This document shows positions 57,793-64,000 of a stretch of 64,000 nt of DNA, in pieces. The stretch lies in the NCBI GenBank assembly GCA_018001635.1, contig JAGNHS010000004.1:18086-82085 (forward strand). The letters run 5' to 3'. The DNA comes from Pseudomonadota bacterium. GTDB lineage: Bacteria; Bdellovibrionota; UBA2428. The number at the start of each line of letters is the position of its first letter. The first letter of the stretch is position 1. Below the pieces are notes generated by a model. The model did not search any database. It was not told the DNA's origin and saw only the letters and a list, made by a program, of their open reading frames with translations. The position numbers were made by a program, and so were the translations under genes.

Positions 57793-59832
57793 ATGAGCAA
57801 ATTACAAAAATCGTCGACCCTCTGGGATTTGAAGATTTTAAAACAAGCCAGCATCGATAGTTTCAAGAAACTGAATCCAAAAGATCAGATACAGAACCCA
57901 GTCATGTTTATAGTTTTACTCAGTGCAATCGTTGTGAGCTTTTCGACCTTTTTAAAAGTTTGGGAAAATCAATCTTTTGGATTCGAAGTTCAAATAGCCA
58001 TTTGGCTTTGGTTTACAGTTATTTTTGCTAATTTTTCAGAGGCCATCGCAGAAGGCCGAGGAAAAGCTCAAGCTGCTAGTTTAAAGCAAGCAAAGTCTCG
58101 AGCTGAATGTAGAGTGTTGATAAGTGGGAAAGAAATTAAAAAGTCGGCTCAAGAGTTAAAATTGAATGACATTGTTATCTGTGAATCTGGTGACCTTATT
58201 CCTCGTGACGGAGAGGTCATCGAAGGAATAGCCAGCGTCGATGAATCTGCTATCACGGGGGAATCGGCTCCAGTCATTAGAGAAGCAGGTGGAGATCGAA
58301 GCTCGGTGACGGGTGGAACCATGGTCATCAGTGACCATATCAAAGTTAGAATTACAGTGGAAGAAGGTGATTCCTTTCTTGATAAAATGATTGCCCTTGT
58401 TGAAGGTGCTGAGAGAAAAAAGACTCCAAATGAAATTGCGCTTTCCCTATTGCTTGTTATTCTTACGGCTTTATTTCTGCTTGTGATTTTTTGTCTTAAG
58501 TTTTTTGGCCATTATGCACAGGTAGATTTGAGTTGGACTGTACTGATTGCACTTCTTGTTTGTTTGATACCAACAACGATTGGCGGACTTTTGTCTGCCA
58601 TTGGTATTAGTGGGATGGATAGGCTCCTAAGGCGAAACATACTGGCTATGAGTGGTCGTGCGGTTGAAGCCGCTGGTGATGTAGACGTGTTACTTCTCGA
58701 TAAAACAGGAACAATCACACTCGGAAATAGAATGGCCGCAGAATTTATACCCGCCAACGGAGTTTCGGAAAATGATCTAGCACAAATTGCATATTTGTCA
58801 TCGCTTTCGGATTTAACTGCTGAAGGAAAGTCTATTGTAAAACTTGCTTGTGAAAAATTTGCGATAAAATTCGATAAAGCAGAAGGAACTCCAATTGAAT
58901 TTAGTGCCAAGACTCGATTGAGTGGTGTCGATCTTTCGTCTGGAGAGCAACTCAGAAAAGGAGCTGGTGATTCTCTTAAGCGCTTTGTTGAAAGCTTGGG
59001 TGGAACTTGGCCTATTGATCTCGATGCCAAAGTGAAATCGGTTGCGATCAAAGGAGGCACTCCACTTGTTGTATCAAAATCTAAGCATGTGCTCGGTGTT
59101 ATTTATCTCAAGGACATCATAAAGCCTGGTATTAGAACTAGGTTTGCGCAACTAAGACAAATGGGAATTAAAACTGTTATGATCACTGGTGACAACCCTG
59201 TAACGGCGGCAGCCATTGCGGCGGAAGCAGGAGTTGATGATTTTCTCGCAGAAGCAACTCCAGAGGCAAAATTAGAAAGAATTAAAGAAGAAAAAGCTAA
59301 AGGCCATATGGTTGCTATGGTCGGTGATGGAACTAACGATGCTCCGGCTTTGGCTCAGGCCGATGTTGGACTTGCTATGAACAGTGGAACTCCAGCTGCA
59401 AAAGAAGCTGCCAATATGGTTGATCTTGATTCGGATCCTACGAAATTGATTGAAACTGTAGAAATCGGAAAACAACTTCTAATGACTCGTGGTGCTTTAA
59501 CCACTTTTAGCCTCGCCAATGATGTCGCAAAATATTTTGCTATCATTCCTGCAATGTTCATAACTCTCTATGGAAATTCGCAGGTCTTATCGAGTCTTAA
59601 CGTAATGAGACTTCATTCACCTGAATCGGCAATATTGAGTTCTGTTGTCTTCAACGCGATTATTATTATTTTATTACTTCCACTCGCTCTTAAAGGTGTG
59701 AAGTATGAAGCGAAGCCATCGAGTCAGATTTTTATGAAGAACTTTTTTATTTATGGAATTGGAGGAGTTGTGGCTCCATTTGCTGGAATCAAACTGCTGG
59801 ACTTGATTTTGGTCGCTATTGGACTTGCTTAA
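57793..59832 (+). CDS. kdpB: Potassium-transporting ATPase subunit KdpB
   Basis: 679 residues with P-type ATPase motifs: phosphorylation site D303 in [26 protein letters not shown] in the actuator domain, and [20 protein letters not shown]. It hydrolyses ATP for K+ uptake together with KdpA. AGGAG precedes the ATG. Length is usual. Confidence 0.96.
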   Translation: MSKLQKSSTLWDLKILKQASIDSFKKLNPKDQIQNPVMFIVLLSAIVVSFSTFLKVWENQSFGFEVQIAIWLWFTVIFANFSEAIAEGRGKAQAASLKQAKSRAECRVLISGKEIKKSAQELKLNDIVICESGDLIPRDGEVIEGIASVDESAITGESAPVIREAGGDRSSVTGGTMVISDHIKVRITVEEGDSFLDKMIALVEGAERKKTPNEIALSLLLVILTALFLLVIFCLKFFGHYAQVDLSWTVLIALLVCLIPTTIGGLLSAIGISGMDRLLRRNILAMSGRAVEAAGDVDVLLLDKTGTITLGNRMAAEFIPANGVSENDLAQIAYLSSLSDLTAEGKSIVKLACEKFAIKFDKAEGTPIEFSAKTRLSGVDLSSGEQLRKGAGDSLKRFVESLGGTWPIDLDAKVKSVAIKGGTPLVVSKSKHVLGVIYLKDIIKPGIRTRFAQLRQMGIKTVMITGDNPVTAAAIAAEAGVDDFLAEATPEAKLERIKEEKAKGHMVAMVGDGTNDAPALAQADVGLAMNSGTPAAKEAANMVDLDSDPTKLIETVEIGKQLLMTRGALTTFSLANDVAKYFAIIPAMFITLYGNSQVLSSLNVMRLHSPESAILSSVVFNAIIIILLLPLALKGVKYEAKPSSQIFMKNFFIYGIGGVVAPFAGIKLLDLILVAIGLA

Positions 59833-59841
59833 GGAGTATTT

Positions 59842-60393
59842 ATGAGAACTATTTTCTTTCAATCAATCCGCTCTTTAGCTCTAATGACCTTGCTTACAGG
59901 AGTTCTTTATCCGCTTGCCGTTACACTAGTTGGGCAAGGAATATTCCGAGAGAAAGCTAATGGATCAATCGTAAAGCATGAAAATTTATCTGTTGGTTCT
60001 GTATTGTTGGCACAGAAATTTTCTTCCGAAGACTATTTTTGGTCTCGACCGTCAAGCAGCGATTATCAAAGCGTTCCTGGTGGAGCATCGAATCTTGGTC
60101 CAACAAGTCAAAAGCTCAAAGATCGAATTGAGAGCGCCCGCAAGTCTTATGGGGTGGACGATAATGTGCCCCATGAACTTTTGTTATCCTCAGGAAGTGG
60201 GCTTGACCCTCATATAAGTCCGGAGACTGCAAAGTTTCAGGTGCCTCGAATAGCAGCTAAGAGGGGTTTAAAGAAAGAAGTTCTAGAGGAATTGATTGGA
60301 CAACTGACAGAACTACCCACGTGGGGAGTTTTGGGTCGTCCCCGAGTTAATGTCTTGAAGCTAAATCTCGCCATAAATGAGTTTAGGAAATAG
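59842..60393 (+). CDS. kdpC: Potassium-transporting ATPase subunit KdpC
   Basis: 183 residues with one N-terminal helix (SLALMTLLTGVLYPLAVTLV) and the family motifs FWSRPSSSDYQSVPGGASNL and SGSGLDPHISPETAKFQVPR. It stabilises the Kdp complex. AAGGAG precedes the ATG; 9 bp after kdpB. Confidence 0.95.
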   Translation: MRTIFFQSIRSLALMTLLTGVLYPLAVTLVGQGIFREKANGSIVKHENLSVGSVLLAQKFSSEDYFWSRPSSSDYQSVPGGASNLGPTSQKLKDRIESARKSYGVDDNVPHELLLSSGSGLDPHISPETAKFQVPRIAAKRGLKKEVLEELIGQLTELPTWGVLGRPRVNVLKLNLAINEFRK

Positions 60394-60404
60394 AATTAAG
60401 CTTT

Positions 60405-63050
60405 ATGGCAACAGAAAATCCAAATTATGATCAGGAGCTGATTAGAAAAGCTAAGCTCAAAATTTTTATTGGAATGGTTGCAGGCGTTGGTAAAACTTGC
60501 GCCATGTTGGAAAACGCACGTGCTCTTAAGAGAGAAGGGCGTGATGTTGTCATCGGTTTAGTTGAAACTCACGGCAGAACACGAACAACTGAGCTGACTC
60601 AGGGGTTTGAGATCGTAGCGCGAAAGAAAATATTATATAAAGGCACTGAACTTGAAGAAATGGATATAGACGCCATATTGGAGCGACATCCTGAACTTGT
60701 TTTGATTGATGAACTAGCGCACACTAATGCTCCAACTTCTCGCCACCCCAAACGATTCATGGATGTTGAGGAAATTCTTCGTGCTGGTATTGATGTCTAT
60801 ACGACAATCAATGTTCAGCACTTTGAAAGCAGGCTTGACCTTGTTAAAACTTTATCCGGTGTTGACATTAAAGAGAGTGTCCCCGATTCGATATTAGATC
60901 GAGCTGATCAAATTGAACTCATAGACCTTCCTCCTGACGAACTTCTGACAAGACTTGAGCGCGGAGAAATTTATCCAAAAGAAAAAGTTGAAAGATCACT
61001 ACAGGGTTTTTTTAGACGAGGAACCCTAACGGCTCTCAGAGAGCTAGCCTTAAGACTGACTGCCGAAAGAGTAGACAGAGAGGTCTTGGATGCTGTTTCT
61101 CGCTTTGATTTGCCACAAAAAACTAAAACGCACGACAGACTTCTTGTGGCTATAGGACCGAGTCCAAGTGCTACAGAACTATTGCGTTGGACTCGCAACA
61201 AGTCATTTAATTTAGAGGCACCTTGGATTGCCGTCTACGTAGACACGGGTTTAAATCTTTCCAATGAAGATAGAAAGCTTCTTGATGAAAATATTGAATT
61301 AGCAAAGCATCTGGGCGCTGAAATTTTAACAATAAGTTCCCCAAATGTTTCTGAAGCTATTCTTGGTATCGCAAAAGAGCGGCAAATTACTGAAATTGTA
61401 CTGGGTCGCCCACAAATGAGTTTTATTCATAAACTTTTAGCACCTGAATCTCCGGTTGATGTGCTTATTCGAAAAAAAGAGCACTTCACTATTTCGCTTG
61501 TCACAACTGAAGCCATTAAAAATCCCACTCTCATTCAACTTTTAAGACTTCGTTTGAAATCCAATCCGGGGGAGTATTTGATTTCGGTTTTGAATACCGC
61601 AATTACGACGGCGGGACTTCAACTCGCACTCCCAATTATTGGGTATCGCGGGGTTGGTTTAGTTTTTATATTTTCAGTTTTATATCAGTCACTCATTACT
61701 GGGCGTGGGCCCATTTATCTGACATCATTTCTTTGCGCTGTTTCGTGGAATTTTTTCTTTATACCACCTAGATTCACTTTTCTTATTTCTCAAAATGAAG
61801 ACCTCATTCACCTAGTCTTATTTTTTGCATTGGCCGTTGTTTTAGGTTCTTTGACAAACAAAGTCCGTGCACGAGAAATGGCCTACAAAGAACGTGAAGC
61901 CAAAGCCACATTTCTTTTTGAAGTCTCTAAAATATTTTCTGAGAAGAACGCACTTGGCGACGTTTTAAAGTCACTTTATGAACTTATAATGATTCAGCTT
62001 AAGTTTTCACCAGCGTTTTACATTCGTGATAGTTCAGAGAATTCTGACTACATCCTTCGACCAGAGGGAAGGAAAGATTTAAGTGCGCGTGAAGTTGGAG
62101 TGGCTAATTGGTCGATATCAAATCTAAGACGTGCAGGTAAATCTACTGAAACATTGCCTGAGGCTGATGGAATCTATTTTCCACTCTACTCTGGCAACGA
62201 TGTGTTTGGTTCCATTGGTTTTTTGAGTGGAGTTAAAAACGGAGAACGAATCGATTACTCGCAAAAAGGACTTTTTGAAGCAATTTCAAAGCAGCTTTCA
62301 CAGTTTCTGGAGAAGAAACATTATTTTGCTTTAAGAGCACGCACGAAAGCTCTTGAGGAATCCGCGAAGCTTCAGAAGGCACTATTTAGTTCAATTTCTC
62401 ATGAGTTCAAAACACCGCTTACATCTATGCTAGGTAGTGCCCAAGCCATTGCTGAATCCAAAGTTATTCAAAATCATTCTGATTTGGATGCAATTTCTAA
62501 AGATCTAATCAATTCTGGTGCAAGGTTGTCTCATGTCGTAGACGAACTCCTTGATATGTCCAGATTAGAATCAGGAAAACTTGAATCAAAATCTGAATGG
62601 GTATCCATTGAGGATGTTGTTGGTTTAGTTCTTGGGCGTCTTGAAGAACGTCTAGGCACTCGACGGGTTCGTGTTGAAGCTGTTGCTGAACTTCCACTCA
62701 TTAAGGCTGACTTTATTCTATTTGCAGATGTATTGCGCAATCTCGTTGTTAATTCGATTCAGTACTCAAAGGCTAACTCGACAATTGAGATTCGTGGCTT
62801 TCAAAATCAAGTCAATGTTGGTGTGGATGTCATTGACGAAGGTATAGGTGTATCTCCTGAGTTTACACCAAGGCTCTTTGAGAGGTTTGCGCGGGAGCAT
62901 CCGAGTATACCTGGCGGTCTTGGTTTGGGCCTTTCAATTTGCTATGGATTGATGTCGGCTATGGATGCTGAAATAAAAGTTGGCAATCGAGGTGATGGAA
63001 AAACGGGTTTTAAAGCATCGCTCATATTTCCTAAAGCAAAAAAGGAGTAG
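60405..63050 (+). CDS. kdpD: Sensor histidine kinase KdpD
   Basis: 881 residues. The N-terminal KdpD domain has Walker A-like GMVAGVGKTCAMLENARAL, then a USP-like domain (about 245-370), four membrane helices (about 395-505), a GAF-like region, the histidine phosphorylation site H666 in SSISHEFKTPLTS, and an ATPase domain with DEGIGVSPEF and GGLGLGLSICYGLM. It senses potassium or osmotic state and phosphorylates KdpE. Starts 11 bp after kdpC. Confidence 0.95.
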   Translation: MATENPNYDQELIRKAKLKIFIGMVAGVGKTCAMLENARALKREGRDVVIGLVETHGRTRTTELTQGFEIVARKKILYKGTELEEMDIDAILERHPELVLIDELAHTNAPTSRHPKRFMDVEEILRAGIDVYTTINVQHFESRLDLVKTLSGVDIKESVPDSILDRADQIELIDLPPDELLTRLERGEIYPKEKVERSLQGFFRRGTLTALRELALRLTAERVDREVLDAVSRFDLPQKTKTHDRLLVAIGPSPSATELLRWTRNKSFNLEAPWIAVYVDTGLNLSNEDRKLLDENIELAKHLGAEILTISSPNVSEAILGIAKERQITEIVLGRPQMSFIHKLLAPESPVDVLIRKKEHFTISLVTTEAIKNPTLIQLLRLRLKSNPGEYLISVLNTAITTAGLQLALPIIGYRGVGLVFIFSVLYQSLITGRGPIYLTSFLCAVSWNFFFIPPRFTFLISQNEDLIHLVLFFALAVVLGSLTNKVRAREMAYKEREAKATFLFEVSKIFSEKNALGDVLKSLYELIMIQLKFSPAFYIRDSSENSDYILRPEGRKDLSAREVGVANWSISNLRRAGKSTETLPEADGIYFPLYSGNDVFGSIGFLSGVKNGERIDYSQKGLFEAISKQLSQFLEKKHYFALRARTKALEESAKLQKALFSSISHEFKTPLTSMLGSAQAIAESKVIQNHSDLDAISKDLINSGARLSHVVDELLDMSRLESGKLESKSEWVSIEDVVGLVLGRLEERLGTRRVRVEAVAELPLIKADFILFADVLRNLVVNSIQYSKANSTIEIRGFQNQVNVGVDVIDEGIGVSPEFTPRLFERFAREHPSIPGGLGLGLSICYGLMSAMDAEIKVGNRGDGKTGFKASLIFPKAKKE

Positions 63051-63061
63051 ATACTCATACC

Positions 63062-63775
63062 ATGTTAAAGAGCTCAGCCCAAAAGCCAGTTAAGATTCTC
63101 ATCGTTGATGATGAGCCTCAGATTCAAAAACTTTTGAGCTATGGACTTTCTGATTCGGGTTGGACTTTGCTGAAAGCATTGTCAGGCGAAGAGGCGCTCA
63201 AAATTGTCGCAACAGAAAATCCATCTTGCGTTTTGCTTGACGTGGGCCTTCCGAAGATGAGCGGGATTGAAGCTCTTAAAGAGATACGGAGTTTTTCGAC
63301 TTTGCCCGTTATTATGCTAACTGTTGAAGACGAAGACGACCTTAAGGTAGAAGCCTTGGAGCTTGGTGCAGATGACTATGTAACAAAGCCTTTTGCAATG
63401 CCTGTACTCAAGGCTCGCATTCACGCAGTCATGAGACGTCATTCACAATCTAGCGGAGAGCAAAATAACGCAAACTCCACGTTTCAGAGTGCACATTTAA
63501 AAATTGATTTTTCTTCTCATAAAGTATTTGTAGATGGAAAAGAAGTTCACCTCACTGTCACTGAATTTGAATTGATAGAGCTCTTTATTCAGAACCGAGG
63601 GAAGGTTCTCACTCACCAAGCAATACTAGCCAAAGTCTGGGGAGAGCAAGCTGGCGACCAGATGCACTACCTTCGAGTGTATGTGAATAATCTCAGGCGC
63701 AAAATAGAGTTAAATCCTTCAATTCCAAAGCTTATTATTACAGAGCCTGGGGTGGGTTATAGGTTCGAAGCTTGA
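63062..63775 (+). CDS. kdpE: Response regulator KdpE
   Basis: 237 residues: receiver domain with acidic pocket DDE (about 17-19), phosphoacceptor D60 in LLDVGLP and K109-type lysine in DDYVTKPF, followed by an OmpR-type winged helix ending in VYVNNLRRKIELNPSIPKLI. It should bind upstream of kdpA. AAGGAG lies 15 bp from the ATG, longer than ideal. Confidence 0.95.
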   Translation: MLKSSAQKPVKILIVDDEPQIQKLLSYGLSDSGWTLLKALSGEEALKIVATENPSCVLLDVGLPKMSGIEALKEIRSFSTLPVIMLTVEDEDDLKVEALELGADDYVTKPFAMPVLKARIHAVMRRHSQSSGEQNNANSTFQSAHLKIDFSSHKVFVDGKEVHLTVTEFELIELFIQNRGKVLTHQAILAKVWGEQAGDQMHYLRVYVNNLRRKIELNPSIPKLIITEPGVGYRFEA

Positions 63776-63803
63776 ATGGTCAATTTAAGAAAGTTTTTTA
63801 ATT

Positions 63804-63999
63804 TTATATTGTGCGCGAAGAACCGGGCCTGGGATATTAAAGCTAAAATTTATTAGTCCCTTTAAATTCAACAACAAGAGCATCTTGGGGTGGGCGCTGG
63901 GGCATGGCCCCAAGCCACAGGGGTCGCCCAAGCCGCGCTTGTTGTTGAATTTAAAGATATGAATAGATTTCCAGGCCCGGTTCTTCGCGCACAATATAA
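63804..63999. repeat. 196-bp nested inverted repeat (two perfect stems)
   Basis: The outer arms (63804-63832 and 63971-63999) are a perfect 29-bp inverted repeat, GC-rich at its inner end (GAACCGGGCCTGG). An inner pair TTTAAATTCAACAACAAG (63861-63878) and its inverse (63938-63955) is perfect over 18 bp and gains one more C-G pair outward. The core between them holds further GC-rich stems such as TGGGGC-ATG-GCCCCA and CTTGGG/CCCAAG. It starts 29 bp after the kdpE stop and the window ends at its edge, so target-site duplication cannot be tested. It could be a MITE-like or REP-type element or a very strong bidirectional terminator. No protein is supported inside it. Confidence 0.8.
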
Positions 64000-64000
64000 T

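Noticed and set aside
63785..63994. Minus-strand ORF at the right edge
   Set aside because: It runs through the nested inverted repeat, so its codons come from palindromic DNA, and no family or start signal supports it.

Overview
The window reads as chromosomal DNA of a Gram-negative, AT-rich deltaproteobacterium-like organism, most plausibly Bdellovibrionota. This placement is an inference from a complete one-operon type II secretion system with GspN and a PilM-like GspL, many small secreted proteins and the general protein style. No rRNA or marker gene confirms it.

Layout. (1) 1-2014: the tail of a LamG-type surface protein and an APC-family amino acid permease. (2) About 2104-30778: an integrated conjugative element inserted at the 3' end of a tRNA-Ala gene. 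A displaced copy of the last 18 bp of the tRNA end lies at the left, next to a tyrosine integrase and an excisionase-like protein. The element carries a compact type IV secretion/conjugation operon on the minus strand (VirB2, VirB3, VirB4, TrbJ/VirB5, a VirB6-VirB9-like fusion, VirB10, a lipoprotein, the coupling protein, a ribbon-helix-helix protein and a replication-relaxation-like protein). Its plus-strand cargo is a regulator/MFS/protease trio and a long metal-resistance operon. That operon has three secreted proteins built from one repeated domain, an outer-membrane barrel, an HME-type RND pump without a recognisable adaptor, a His-rich periplasmic protein, a TolC-like channel, a DsbB/DsbA-like pair and a P1B-type ATPase. 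A double-HTH regulator with palindromic control sites closes the right end. (3) 30762-44638: tRNA-Ala and gspC-gspN in one minus-strand operon. (4) 44754-47295: serB, an outer-membrane protein and the initiator tRNA. (5) 47523-50729: a BigR/ArsR-type sulfur-stress operon (OsmC fragment, two YeeE/YedE halves, TauE/SafE, persulfide dioxygenase) behind a clear inverted-repeat operator. (6) 50733-55943: small secreted proteins, a transglutaminase-like protein with a decayed partial duplicate, and a multicopper oxidase CopA fused to a CopB-like outer-membrane barrel. (7) 55978-63775: kdpABCDE for high-affinity potassium uptake with its two-component regulator and an 11-bp-phased candidate KdpE site. 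(8) 63804-63999: a large nested inverted repeat.

How the parts work together. The integrated element looks like a self-transfer module carrying metal/redox envelope defence. Pump, channel, His-rich protein and P-type ATPase would move metal out of the cytoplasm and periplasm, while the Dsb-like pair would serve disulfide chemistry of the cargo. The most unusual items are the five-copy secreted repeat family tied to the RND pump, the VirB6-VirB9-like fusion with an internal start, the lack of a canonical relaxase despite a coupling protein, the CopA-CopB fusion and the terminal 196-bp nested palindrome.
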